Shown: positions 12,641-24,978 of the stretch, piece after piece
How the letters are laid out: each line of letters starts with the position of its first letter
Numbering within the stretch: the first letter of the stretch is position 1
Assembly (NCBI GenBank): GCA_022818135.1
Contig: JAFMSR010000017.1
Coordinates: 7,885,086-7,949,085, forward strand
DNA from: Saxidomus purpurata
Taxonomy: Eukaryota > Mollusca > Bivalvia > Venerida > Veneridae
DNA: 64,000 bases
Direction of reading: 5' to 3'
Position numbers and translations under genes: made by a program
Notes under the pieces: generated by a model
Seen by the model: only the letters and a program-made list of their open reading frames with translations
Databases searched by the model: none
What the model was told of the DNA's origin: nothing

Positions 12641-12987
12641 TTTTCGTTATTTTTTTATACAACTCACTGAATATCTACTTGTAAATATATGCATACATAG
12701 ATTGTAGTAAACATATTCAATTTTGAGATAAGTATGTTTGGACCAGTACCCGGGTTAACATTTCTTAATACTTGTGGCTGAGCACTTGAGTTTCGTGACA
12801 TCAAGAGATTGAATAACATTTTTAAGGTCTTTATATACCTCACACGGAGTGTAAAACGACGTCATACCTTCCTTTAATAGCTTTCTCTACATTTAGTAAG
12901 AGTGATATTCTAGACTCTTAGCTTGATTTTTAACTTCTACGAGACGCTGTTTCTGGGGATAAGAGGTTTTAATACACGGGGAAAATA
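12640..12987. other. Short stretch without recognisable gene before the array
   Basis: Ordinary AT-rich DNA; nothing recognisable. Confidence 0.4.
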
Positions 12988-15900
12988 CAGCATCAGCAAC
13001 AGTAGAAGCAGCAGTTAGACAACAGCAGTAGATGCAGTAGTAGTTGTTGAGCAGCATCAGTAACAGTAGTAGTAGCAGTTAGACAACAGCAGTAAATGCA
13101 GTACCAGTTGTTGAACAGCATCAGTAACAGTAGTAGTAGCAGTTAAACAACAGCAGTAGATGCAGTACCAGTTGTTGAACAGCATCAGTAACAGTAGTAG
13201 TAGCAGTTAGACAACAGCAGTAGATGCAGTAGCAGTTGTTGAACAGCATCAGTAACAGTAGTAGTAGCGGTTAGACAACAGCAGAAGATGCAGTAGCAGT
13301 TGAACAACATCAGTAACAGTAGTAGTAGCAGTTAGACAAAAGCAGTAGATGCAGTAGCAGTTGTTGAACAGCATCAGTAACAGTAGTAGTAGCAGTTAGA
13401 CAACAGCAGTAGATGCAGTAGTTGTTGAACAGCATCAGTAACAGTAGTAGTAGCAGTTAGACAACAGCAGTAGATGCAGTAGCAGTTGTTGAACAGCATC
13501 AGTAACAGTAGTAGTAGCAGTTAGACAACAGCAGTAGATGCAGTAGCAGTTGACCAGCATCCGTAACAGTAGTAGTAGCAGTTAGACAACAGCAGTAGAT
13601 GCAGTAGCAGTTGAACAGCATCAGTAACAGTAGTAGTAGCAGTTAGACAACAGCAGTAGATGCAGTAGCAGTTGTTGAACAGCATCAGTAACAGTAGTAG
13701 TAGCAGTTAGACAACAGCAGTAGATGCAGTAGAAGTTGTTGAACAGCATCAGTAACAGTAGTAGTAGCAGTTAGACAACAGCAGTAGATGCAGTAGCAGT
13801 TGACCAGCATCAGTAACAGAAGTAGTAGCAGTTAGACAACAGCAGTAGATGCAGTAGCAGTTGAACAACATCAGTAACAGTAGTAGTAGCGGTTAGACAA
13901 CAGCAGTAGATGCAGTAGAAGTTGTTGAACAGCATCAGTAACAGTAGTAGTAGCAGTTAGACAACAGCAGTAGATGCAGTAGCAGTTGTTGAACAGCATC
14001 AGTAACAGTAGTAGTAGCAGTTAGACAAAAGCAGTAGATGCAGTAGCAGTTGTTGAACAGCATCAGTAACAGTAGTAGTAGCAGTTAGACAACAGCAGTA
14101 GATGCAGTACCAGTTGTTGAACAGCATCAGTAACAGTAGTAGTAGCAGTTAGACAACAGCAGTAGATGCAGTAGCAGTTGAACAGCATCAGTAACAGTAG
14201 TAGTAGCAGTTAGACAACAGCAGTAGATGCAGTAGCAGTTGTTGAACAGCATCAGTAACAGTAGTAGTAGCAGTTAGACAACAGCAGTAGATGCAGTAGC
14301 AGTTGAACAGCATCAGTAACAGTAGTAGTAGCAGTTAGACAACAGCAGTAGATGCAGTAGAAGTTGAACAGCATCAGTTACAGTAGTAGTAGCAGTTAGA
14401 CAACAGCAGTAGATGCAGTAGCAGTTGTTGAACATCATCAGTAACAGTAGTAGTAGCAGTTAGACAACAGCAGTAGATGCAGTAGCAGTTGAACAGCATC
14501 AGTAACAGTAGTAGTAGCAGTTAGACAACAGCAGTAGATGCAGTAGAAGTTGTTGAACAGCATCAGTAACAGTAGTAGTAGTTAGACAACAGCAGTAGAT
14601 GCAGTACCAGTTGAACAGCATCAGTTACAGTAGTAGTAGCAGTTAGACAACAGCAGTAGATGCAGTAGCAGTTGAACAGCATCAGTAACAGTAGTAGTAG
14701 TTAGACAACAGCAGTAGATGCAGTACCAGTTGAACAGCATCAGTTACAGTAGTAGTAGCAGTTAGACAACAGCAGTAGATGCAGTAGCAGTTGTTGAACA
14801 GCATCAGTAACAGTAGTAGTAGCAATTAGACAACAGCAGTAAATGCAGTAGAAGTTGTTGAACAGCATCAGTAACAGTAGTAGTAGCAGTTAGACAACAG
14901 CAGTAGATGCAGTAGAAGTTGAACAGCATCAGTAACATAAGTAGTAGCAGTTAGACAACAGCAGTAGATGCAGTAGCAGTTGAACAGCATCAGTAACAGT
15001 AGTAGCAGTTAGCCAATAGCAGTAGATGCAGTAACAGTTGTTGAACAGCATCAGTAACAGTAGTAGTAGCAGTTAGACAACAGCAGTAGATGCAGTAGCA
15101 GTTGAAAAGCATCAGTAACAGTAGTAGTAGCAGTTAGACAACAGCAGTAGATGCAGTAGAAGTTGTTGAACAGCATCAGTAACAGTAGTAGTAGCAGTTA
15201 GACAGCAGCAGTAAATGCAGTACCGGTTGTTGAACAGCATCAGTAACAGTAGTAGCAGTTAGACAACAGCAGTAGATGCAGTAGAAGTTGTTGAACAGCA
15301 TCAGTAACAGTAGTAGTAGCAGTTAGACAACAGCAGTAAATGCAGTAGAAGTTGTTGAACAGCATCAGTAACAGTAGTAATAGCAGTTAGACAACAGCAG
15401 TAAATGGAGTAGAAGTTGTTGAACAGCATCAGTAACAGTAGTAGTAGCAGTTAGACAACAGCAGTAGATGCAGTAGAAGTTGTTGAACAGCATCAGTAAC
15501 AGTAGTAGTAGCGGTTAGACAACAGCAGTAAATGCAGTACCAGTTGTTGAACAGCATCAGTAACAGTAGTAGTAGCAGTTAGACAAAAGCAGTAGATGCA
15601 GTAGCAGTTGTTGAACATCATCAGTAACAGTAGTAGTAGCAGTTAGACAACAGCAGTAGATGCAGTAGAAGTTGTTGAACAGCATCAGTAACAGTAGTAG
15701 TAGCAGTTAGACAACAGCAGTAGATGCAGTAGCAGTTGTTGAATATCATCAGTAACAGTAGTAGTAGCAGTTAGACAACAGCAGTAGATGCAGTAGCAGT
15801 TGTTGAACAGCATCAGTAACAGTAGTAGTAGCAGTTAGACAACAGCAGTAGATGCAGTAGCAGTTGTTGAACAGCATCAGTAACAGTAGTAGTAGCAGTT

Positions 15901-18900
15901 AGACAACAGCAGTAGATGCAGTAGCAGTTGTTGAACATCATCAGTAACAGTAGTAGTAGCAATTAGACAACAGCAGTAAATGCAGTAGAAGTTGTTGAAC
16001 AGCATCAGTAACAGTAGTAGTAGCAATTAGACAACAGCAGTAAATGCAGTAGAAGTTGTTGAACAGCATCAGTTACAGTAGTAGTAGCAATTAGACAACA
16101 GCAGTAAATGCAGTAGAAGTTGTTGAACAGCATCAGTAACAGTAGTAGTAGCAGTTAGACAACAGCAGTAGATGCAGCAGCAGTTGTTGAATATCATCAG
16201 TAACAGTAGTAGTAGCAGTTAGACAACAGCAGTAGATGCGGTAGCAGTTGTTGAACATCATCAGTAACAGTAGCAGTAGCAGTTAGACAACAGCAGTAGA
16301 TGCAGTAGCAGTTGTTGAACATCATCAGTAACAGTAGTAGTAGCAGTTAGACAACAGCAGTAGATGCAGTAGAAATTGTTGAATATCATCAGTAACAGTA
16401 GTAGTAGCAGTTAGACAACAGCAGTAGATGCGGTAGCAGTTGTTGAACATCATCAGTAACAGTAGCAGTAGCAGTTAGACAACAGCAGTAGATGCAGTAG
16501 CAGTTGTTGAACATCATCAGTAACAGTAGTAGTAGCAGTTAGACAACAGCAGTAGATGCAGTAGAAGTTGTTGAACAGCATCAGTAACAGTAGTAGTAGC
16601 AGTTAGACAACAGCGGTAGATACAGTAGAAGTTGTTGAACATCATCAGTAACAGTAGTAGTAGCAATTAGACAACAGCGGTAAATGCAGTAGCAGTTGTT
16701 GAACATCATCAGTAACAGTAGTAGTAGCAATTAGACAACAGCAGTAAATACAGTACCAGTTGTTGAACAGCATAAGTAACAGTAGTAGTAGCTGTTAGAC
16801 AACAGCAGTAGATGCAGTAGAAGTTGTTGAACATCATCAGTAGCAGTAGTAGTAGCAATTAGACAACAGCAGTAGATGCAGTAGCAGTTGTTGAACATCA
16901 TCAGTAACAGTAGTAGTAGCAATTAGACAACAGCAGTAAATGCAGTAGCAGTTGAATATCATCAGTAACAGTAGTAGTAGCAGTTAGACAACAGCAGTAG
17001 ATGCAGTAGCAGTTGTTGAACATCATCAGTAACAGTAGCAGTAGCAGTTAGACAACAGCAGTAGATGCAGTAGAAGTTGTTGAACATCATCAGTAGCAGT
17101 AGTAGTAGCAATTAGACAACAGCAGTAGATGCAGTAGCAGTTGTTGAACATCATCAGTAACAGTAGTAGTAGCAATTAGACAACAGCAGTAAATGCAGTA
17201 GCAGTTGAATATCATCAGTAACAGTAGTAGTAGCAGTTAGACAACAGCAGTAGATGCAGTAGCAGTTGTTGAACATCATCAGTAACAGTAGTAGTAGCAG
17301 TTAGACAACAGCAGTAGATGCAGTAGAAGTTGTTGAACAGCATCAGTAACATAAGTAGTAGCAGTTAGACAACAGCAGTAGAGGCAGTAGCAGTTGAACA
17401 GCATCAGTAACAGTAGTAGTAGCAGTTAGACAACAGCAGTAGATGCAGTAGCAGTTGTTGAACAGCATCAGTAACAGTAGTAGTAGCAATTAGACAACAG
17501 CAGTAAATGCAGTAGAAGTTGTTGAACAGCATCAGTAACAGTAGTAGTAGCAGTTAGACAACAGCAGTAGATGCAGTACCAGTTGTTGAACAGCATCAGT
17601 AACAGTAGTAGCAGTTAGACAAAAGCAGTAGATGCAGTAGCAGTTGTTGAACATCATCAGTAACAGTAGTAGTAGCAGTTAGACAACAGCAGTAGATGCA
17701 GTAGCAGTTGTTGAACAGCATCAGTAACAGTAGTAGTAGCAGTTAGACAACAGCAGTAGATGCAGTAGAAGTTGTTGAACATCATCAGTAACAGTAGTAA
17801 TAGCAGTTAGACAACAGCAGTAAATGCAGTAGCAGTTGAATATCATCAGTAACAGTAGTAGTAGCAGTTAGACAACAGCAGTAGATGCAGTAGCAGTTCT
17901 TGAACATCATCAGTAACAGTAGTAGTAGCAGTTAGACAACAGCAGTAGATGCAGCAGAAGTTGTTGAACAGCATCAAGACAACAGCAGTAGATGCAGTAG
18001 AAGTTGTTGAACAGCATCAGTAACAGTAGTAGCAGTTAGACAACAGCAGTAAATGCAGTACCAGTTGTTGAACAGCATCAGTAACAGTAGTAGTAGCAGT
18101 TAGACAACAGCAGTAGATGCAGTAGCAGTTGAACAGCATCAGTAACAGTAGTAGTAGCAGTTAGACAACAGCAGTAGATGCAGTAGCAGTTGTTGAACAG
18201 CATCGTAACGAGTGTAGCGTGTGAAGCATAGTAACAGTAGTAGTAGCAATTAGACAACAGCAGTAAATGCAGTAGAAGTTGTTGAACAGCATCAGTAACA
18301 GTAGTAGTAGCAGTTAGACAACAGCAGTAGATGCAGTAGAAGTTGAACAGCATCAGTAACAGAAGTAGTAGCAGTTAGACAACAGCAGTAAATGCAGTAC
18401 CAGTTGTTGAACAGCATCAGTAACAGTAGTAGTAGCAGTTAGACAACAGCAGTAAATGCAGTACCAGTTGTTGAACAGCATCAGTAACAGTAGTAGTAGC
18501 AGTTAGACAACAGCAGTAGATGCAGTAGAAGTTGTTGAACAGCATCAGTAACAGTAGTAGTAGCAGTTAGACAACAGCAGTAGATGCAGTAGCAGTTGAA
18601 CAGCATCAGTAACAGTAGTAGTAGCAGTTAGACAACAGCAGTAGATGCAGTAGCAGTTGTTGAACAGCATCAGTAACAGTAGTAGTAGCAGTTAGACAAC
18701 AGCAGTAGATGCAGTAGAAGTTGTTGAACAGCATCAGTAACAGTAGTAGTAGCAGTTAGACAACAGCAGTAGATGCAGTAGAAGTTGTTGAACAGCATCA
18801 GTAACAGTAGTAGTAGCAGTTAGACAACAGCAGTAGATACAGTAGAAGTTGTTGAACAGCATCAGTAACAGTAGTAGTAGCAGTTAGAAAACAGCAGTAG

Positions 18901-19725
18901 ATGCAGTAGCAGTTGTTGAACAGCATCAGTAGCAGTAGTAGTAGCAGTTAGACAACAGCAGTAGATACAGTAGAAGTTGTTGAACAGCATCAGTAACAGT
19001 AGTAGTAGCAGTTAGACAACAGCAGTAGATGCAGTAGCAGTTGAACAACATCAGTAACGTAGTAGTAGCAGTTAGACAACAGCAGTAGATGCAGTAGCAG
19101 TTGTTGAACAGCATCAGTAACAGTAGTAGTAGCAGTTAGACAACAGCAGTAGATGCAGTAGCAGTTGAACAACATCAGTAACGTAGTAGTAGCAGTTAGA
19201 CAACAGCAGTAGATGCAGTAGCAGTTGTTGAACAGCATCAGTAACAGTAGTAGTAGCAGTTAGACAACAGCAGTAGATGCAGTAGCAGTTGAACAACATC
19301 AGTAACAGTAGTAGCAGTTAGACAACAGCAGTAGATGCAGTAGCAGTTGTTGAACAGCATCAGTAACAGTAGTAGTAGCAGTTAGACAACAGCAGTAGAT
19401 GCAGTTGCAGTTGAACAGCATCAGTAACAGTAGTAGTAGCAGTTAGACAACAGCAGTAAATGCAGTAGCAGTTGTTGAACAGCATCAGTAACAGTAGTAG
19501 TAGCAGTTAGACAACAGCAGTAGATGCAGTAGCAGTTGTTGAACAGCATCAGTAACAGTAGTAGCAGTTAGACAGCAGCAGTAGATGCAGTAGCAGTTGT
19601 TGAACAGCATCAGTAACAGTAGTAGTAGCAGTTAGACAACAGCAGTAGATGCAGTAGAAGCAGTTGAACAGCATCAGTAACAGTAGTAGTAGCAGTTAGA
19701 CAACAGCAGTAACTGCAGTAACAGG
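12988..19725 (+). repeat. Large 64 bp minisatellite array (about 105 copies)
   Basis: Head-to-tail copies of a unit of mostly 64 bp that starts CAGCATCAGTAACAGTAGTA and continues through GTTAGACAACAGCAGTAG to GCAGTAGCAGTTGTTGAA. Common variants lack the TTG trinucleotide (61 bp) or one or two AGT repeats. The unit itself is rich in CAG/AGT trinucleotides, so it probably grew from a microsatellite. Subfamilies cluster: AACATCATCAG with GCAATTAGAC units lie mainly between 15.6 and 17.9 kb, AACAGCATCAG units elsewhere. All-frame ORFs rich in Cys, Leu and Thr on the minus strand come from the repeat and are not genes. Confidence 0.97.
18203..18234. repeat. Non-repeat interruption inside the array
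   Basis: One unit breaks after AACAGCATC into CGTAACGAGTGTAGCGTGTG and resumes at AGCATAGTAACAG. The inserted bases match no other array unit. Another irregular unit, shortened to AGCATCAAGACAACAGCAG, lies near 17968-17985. Either could mark a recombination or an assembly join. Confidence 0.7.
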
Positions 19726-21169
19726 AGCAGCATGCAAAGTACTCAAAGTAGCAGTAGCAACAGCAAAAACTGACCAACAGCAATAATAGTATTAGCATTA
19801 GCAGTAAAACAGCAGCAAGCTTTAGACGCAGCAACAGTTGAACCGCATCAGCAACAGTTGAACCGCATCAGCAACAGTTGAACCGCATCAGCAACAGTTG
19901 AAGCAATTGTTAATAGGCAGCAGCTGTAGCTGTTGAAGTGAGTGTAACAACGTAAAAGTGGAAGTTGTTGGAGTAGTAGCTGATTTGTGGTGTTGCAATG
20001 TTGATGAACTAAATGTTATTAGCTGTAACATGCAATCATATGTTACTAAAATTAAACAAGTTCAGTGAAACTGTGTCACACCTACATCAAACGAATATAT
20101 TAAGAACTAAGGGAAATAAACAAGGTATAAAAACTAAATAGGAAACACATTAACTTTAAGTTGCCATCTAATAAGGAGATAATTATACAGGCAGTGCATG
20201 CAACAGTGCTTCAGATCAATGTATGGATCTACCCGATAATATCAAGGTCATACACTTGCTTTAAACTTTTCTGTATCAAACGCGGTAGAAAATAAACCAC
20301 AAAGGGGAGAAAGGAATACCAAGTGTATGTAAATAAACTAAATATTTATTTATGGTGTGTTTTATCCAGCAGTAAAGAATTTTGTATAGTTAAGCGTGCC
20401 ATGTATAACATGTTATTTAGGAAAGGATATTTTATAAACATAAGGTAACATTTACATTCAAAAAGTTTTAAATTTTGTACTGTTAAACATTTTTTATGCT
20501 GTCTTAACACCTGTAGAAATACGTACAGTGTAAATTTCCTCGTGTCTGTGTCATAAATATATTTTATATTTACCCTGTATTGTAATGTACATGTATAATT
20601 GTTATTGCATAAAGCACCTATATCATGTTGCATTTTAAAGATCTTAAAACTAATTTAGCTTATGTACGTGTTCAGAATATACTTTTGATATTGACAGTTG
20701 AAACGTGCTATATACATTTCGTTTCAGCAGTAAAGACCATTTGTAATAGTTACAGGCGAAATAGATAAATCTTTACAAATTGAAGCCCAAAGGATCGAGT
20801 GGGTTTCTATGATGGATAAATTTCTATATCTTAGCCTCTAACTGACTTAGTATTTGCCATACATTAGACTATTAACAACTGCTTATAACTTACACATGCC
20901 TGTCTTGGTGTTGCAGCATGCTCAGAAATCTTTTGTTTATATCTGGTAGTACATAAAAGGTATTCACTGTCTGGTGTAAAATCATTGTAATGTTTAACAT
21001 GTTGTTGAAAGGTTTTGTTGTTCCAAACCGAACTTTTTTTCATTACATACAGTATAGTCATCTCTATACGGTTACCTTTTGACTTTTCGGTAACTATCTG
21101 TACCAAAATTATTATAATTGAAAAAAAGATCAGTTCTTAATAAGTTTTGCAATTTTGTTTCAGTTTCAG

Positions 21170-21300
21170 CAATACTTTTTATTCACATTCATCCGAAGTG
21201 TCAGCAAGAGGGCCTTTTGGTACATGTGCAAACCGGTCTGCAGAATGTTTATATATAGCTTAAGAGTTTATTTTGAATAATTGTGAAAATAAATTGGTCA
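21170..21300 (+). pseudogene. Possible exon remnant, disrupted copy
   Basis: After a polypyrimidine tract and TTTCAG, both duplicates carry a segment reading CQQEGLLVHVQTGLQ-like in copy 2. In this copy a TATATATAGCTTAAGAG change and other small differences break the frame. I do not recognise the protein. It may be a chance open frame kept by recent duplication. Confidence 0.25.
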
Positions 21301-21489
21301 ATCATTGTATTTAAAATCAATTGCGTCTATGTAACGCTCGTTCAACTAGTTTATACCTGTTATCTTTTCAAACATATATTACTTAAAACTTTAAAATAAG
21401 TTTTTTATGAACTTTTAACTTTAATCTAATATTTGCAATGGTTAAAATCATGTAGGTTCATAATCGGCGCAAACGCTTCCCTAAGGCAC

Positions 21490-21660
21490 TGTCACCTCCT
21501 GGATAAGAAAGAATTAAAAATAGTGAAAGGAACAAAATATATTTGCCCTTACGCGAATCAATTAAAAGTATTCGATCCACGTATTGATTTGTTGGAGGAT
21601 GACAGAATGCATGTCCTTTTGAAAACAGATATACTAAATCTAATCTATAAAACTAATTAA
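21490..21660 (+). other. Unrecognised open segment conserved between duplicates
   Basis: The frame from about 21508 reads KKELKIVKGTKYICPYANQ and ends ...KTDILNLIYKTN at TAA 21658-21660. The copy at about 26816-26968 encodes the same residues with two conservative changes (I to M, V to I). High identity throughout the duplication weakens this as evidence for coding. No family recognised and no Met-led gene model can be built. Confidence 0.25.
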
Positions 21661-22129
21661 TGTGCCTCCACAAGCGATGACGCCGTGGGGAAATCTGTGC
21701 AAAATGACAATATTCGACAAGTCATAGATATTACGTTGACGGGAAATGTAAATGTGTTATATAGATGATCATTAACAGCGATAGTGATCTAGTGTATCCA
21801 TATTTTGTTAATAATTTCGACGCTTCAGTACATGACACTAAAACCATGCGATTATTTGCACATCGGCTGAACTATTCAAGGGAGACATACGCAATAATTC
21901 ACTACTGTAGTATTTAGAACCTTACTACTGGAAGTTGATATTTGGTGACAGTTTGGATTGAGAAACACTGACATCGACAGTGACATCAGCAAGCTTTAAT
22001 ACTTATTAAACAATTAACAAATTCACCAACACTATCAACGTCTACGGAACTGCCACACGATCCTTAAAAAGGTTGACGAAATGCGTTGAGAAACATTTGT
22101 GTGATTGGACCAACCGTTTAGGGGTTGTC

Positions 22130-22295
22130 GTTTTAAAGATTTTTCTATTTTTAGCTCTAGCTGCCATTTTGTGCAGTGGAGTGGAACGGTTTAAGCAAAT
22201 TTTTAAAAATCATTCCTGTGAAGTTTAGTGACAATTTTGCCAAGTGGTTAAGAACGAATTAACGACGGACGACGACGCACGGACGGACGGACATT
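22130..22295 (+). repeat. Dispersed bivalve repeat fragment (unit 1)
   Basis: TTTTAGCTCTAGCTGCCATT is followed by CCTGTGAAGTTT, GCCAAGTGGTTAAGAA and a GACGGACGACGACGCACGG run. This order of words is typical of a high-copy repeat in bivalve genomes. The duplicate is at about 27470-27635. Confidence 0.55.
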
Positions 22296-23087
22296 CATTG
22301 TATTACTACTTCTGTTGCAGAAATGAAACCCTTCCATTTAATATCTTGTTCTTGCATCCTGTTTCGGACTTTAAGACATCGGTTTGCTTTCTTTCGTTTT
22401 CATCACTATCGTTTAATGAAATGTGAATAGACTTGAAATAGAATATGTTTATTATATTGTAAACAAAGTGAGCTTTATGTAGCGATCAAATCACGTGCCT
22501 GTCGCATACAGTTGACGTGTGCTTCAATGACACAAACGTGTTATGGCTACACTGCGTTTTTTGCTTTTTATCTAAATAATGTTTACCGAGCTGTCATATA
22601 AGAAACACAAAAATAAATGCACTACAGTTATATTGTACATTGGTTTTAACAGCCAAAATTAGGTGTAATTCTAAAATCATCGATTTATGGAACGTTTCCA
22701 GTGGAAACATCTGTAGTGCCATCGTCTTAGAACCAAACGTTAAAATTACCAAGTTACTAAATAAAATGTATAAAGCAATGCACATCAATAGCAATAGATT
22801 ATTTCTATTATTTAATCTATTTTCGCAGTGTACACGTATAAGTATCAAACATACAATAAATATACGGCGGACCTCGCCGGACAGTACCCAGTAAAGATGA
22901 AATATAAAAAAAGATGTGCCAAAGCTTTCGAAGGTCAACGCATGTCTTAATATATGTCATAAAAACATGATGATTGGCAAGCAATGTTTCTATAAAGCAA
23001 CTATAGTAAAATATTTTACAAAGGTACATGTATATTGAAACTAAAAGAATATCTGAAAACAGTCAAAAGTTTAATGTGTATATCTCT

Positions 23088-23296
23088 GCAGTCTTGCTAA
23101 CGGGTACATCAACAGCTAAGGTGTCGGCTGCTCATCCCGGAGGTTTCGGGTTCGAGCCCCACTGTGGTCAGGACCGTACTTCCTCATTTGACAATAGTAC
23201 TGGTTTTCCCAGGAAGCGGACTCGACAGTGACTCGGTAAGCTACAAGCTTTCTTCACAATCGAACTAAAATAAATTAAAATAAACTATAAACTATA
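23088..23296 (+). mobile_element. tRNA-derived SINE (unit 1)
   Basis: Has a B-box-like GGTTTCGGGTTCGAGCCCC at about 23142-23160, then TACTGGTTTTCCCAGGAAGC, GGACTCGACAGTGACTCGG, TAAGCTACAAGCTTTCTTCA and CAATCGAACTAAAATAAA. The tail block from AGGAAGCGGACTCG to CGAGCTAAA recurs at 28740-28830, 30270-30335 and 44240-44297, defining a SINE family with a conserved 3' domain. Confidence 0.75.
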
Positions 23297-23389
23297 GCCC
23301 GAGCAAAATCTTCACGGAAGATTTCAATCTTAACGTTTTCAATCAGTATTAGATTTTTTTTAATTACAGCAGACGATTGTAAGTTTGCA

Positions 23390-24978
23390 GATGCAGTAGA
23401 AGTTGTTGAACAGCATCAGTAACAGTAGTAGTAGCAGTTAGACAACAGCAGTAGATGCAGTAGAAGTTGTTGAACAGCATCAGTAACAGTAGTAGTAGCA
23501 GTTAGACAACAGCAGTAGATGCAGTAGAAGTTGTTGAACAGCATCAGTAACAGTAGTAGTAGCAGTTAGACAACAGCAGTAGATGCAGTAGCAGTTGTTG
23601 AACAGCATCAGTAACAGTAGTAGTAGCAGTTAGACAACAGCAGTAGATGCAGTAGAAGTTGTTGAACAGCATCAGTAACAGTAGTAGTAGCAGTTAGACA
23701 ACAGCAGTAGATGCAGTAGAAGTTGTTGAACAGCATCTGTAACAGTAGTAGTAGCAGTTAGACAACAGCAGTAGATGCAGTAGAAGTTGTTGAACAGCAT
23801 CAGTAACAGTAGTAGTAGCAGTTAGACAACAGCAGTAGATGCAGTAGCAGTTGAACAGCATCAGTAACAGTAGTAGCAGTTAGACAACAGCAGTAGATGC
23901 AGTAGCAGTTGTTGAACAGCATCAGTAACAGTAGTAGTAGCAGTTAGACAACAGCAGTAGATGCAGTAGAAGTTGTTGAACAGCATCAGTAACAGTAGTA
24001 GTAGCAGTTAGACAACAGCAGTAGATGCAGTAGAAGTTGTTGAACAGCATCAGTAACAGTAGTAGTAGCAGTTAGACAACAGCAGTAGATACAGTAGAAG
24101 TTGTTGAACAGCATCAGTAACAGTAGTAGTAGCAGTTAGAAAACAGCAGTAGATGCAGTAGCAGTTGTTGAACAGCATCAGTAGCAGTAGTAGTAGCAGT
24201 TAGACAACAGCAGTAGATACAGTAGAAGTTGTTGAACAGCATCAGTAACAGTAGTAGTAGCAGTTAGACAACAGCAGTAGATGCAGTAGCAGTTGAACAA
24301 CATCAGTAACTAGTAGTAGCAGTTAGACAACAGCAGTAGATGCAGTAGCAGTTGTTGAACAGCATCAGTAACAGTAGTAGTAGCAGTTAGACAACAGCAG
24401 TAGATGCAGTAGCAGTTGAACAACATCAGTAACACAGTAGTAGCAGTTAGACAACAGCAGTAGATGCAGTAGCAGTTGTTGAACAGCATCAGTAACAGTA
24501 GTAGTAGCAGTTAGACAACAGCAGTAGATGCAGTAGCAGTTGAACAACATCAGTAACAGTAGTAGCAGTTAGACAACAGCAGTAGATGCAGTAGCAGTTG
24601 TTGAACAGCATCAGTAACAGTAGTAGTAGCAGTTAGACAACAGCAGTAGATGCAGTTGCAGTTGAACAGCATCAGTAACAGTAGTAGTAGCAGTTAGACA
24701 ACAGCAGTAAATGCAGTAGCAGTTGTTGAACAGCATCAGTAACAGTAGTAGTAGCAGTTAGACAACAGCAGTAGATGCAGTAGCAGTTGTTGAACAGCAT
24801 CAGTAACAGTAGTAGTAGCAGTTAGACAACAGCAGTAGATGCAGTAGCAGTTGTTGAACAGCATCAGTAACAGTAGTAGTAGCAGTTAGACAACAGCAGT
24901 AGATGCAGTAGAAGCAGTTGAACAGCATCAGTAACAGTAGTAGTAGCAGTTAGACAACAGCAGTAACTGCAGTAACAG
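23390..24978 (+). repeat. Second 64 bp minisatellite array (about 25 copies)
   Basis: Same unit as 12988-19725. The order of rare variants matches the end of the first array at an offset of about 5250 bases: GTAGATACAG (18831, 24085), GTTAGAAAACAG (18883, 24135), AGTAGCAGTAGTAG (18928, 24180) and GAACAACATCAGTAAC (19043, 24296). So this array is a duplicate of the right end of the first one, not an independent expansion. Confidence 0.95.

Larger units (their letters stand above)
19726..23370 (+). repeat. Segmental duplication, unit 1 flank
   Basis: Collinear and mostly above 90% identical with 24979-28925. It begins with a decayed array edge (four CAACAGTTGAACCGCATCAG-type repeats at about 19830-19905) and includes a dispersed repeat near 22130-22290 and a SINE near 23090-23295. 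Its right end (TTAATTACAGC) runs almost directly into the second 64 bp array, showing that array and flank were duplicated together. No complete gene is visible, but two short segments stay nearly unchanged in both units (see 21490-21660 and 21170-21300). Confidence 0.9.

Noticed and set aside
12988..19725. Minus-strand ORFs rich in CYCIYCCCLTATTT-like words, resembling a Cys-rich repeat protein
   Set aside because: Open frames arise only because the 64 bp unit lacks stops in some frames; they restart at every unit length change and have no gene structure.
12988..24978. Regularly spaced repeats resembling a CRISPR array
   Set aside because: The units are contiguous with no unique spacers, the genome is eukaryotic and no cas genes are present; it is a minisatellite.
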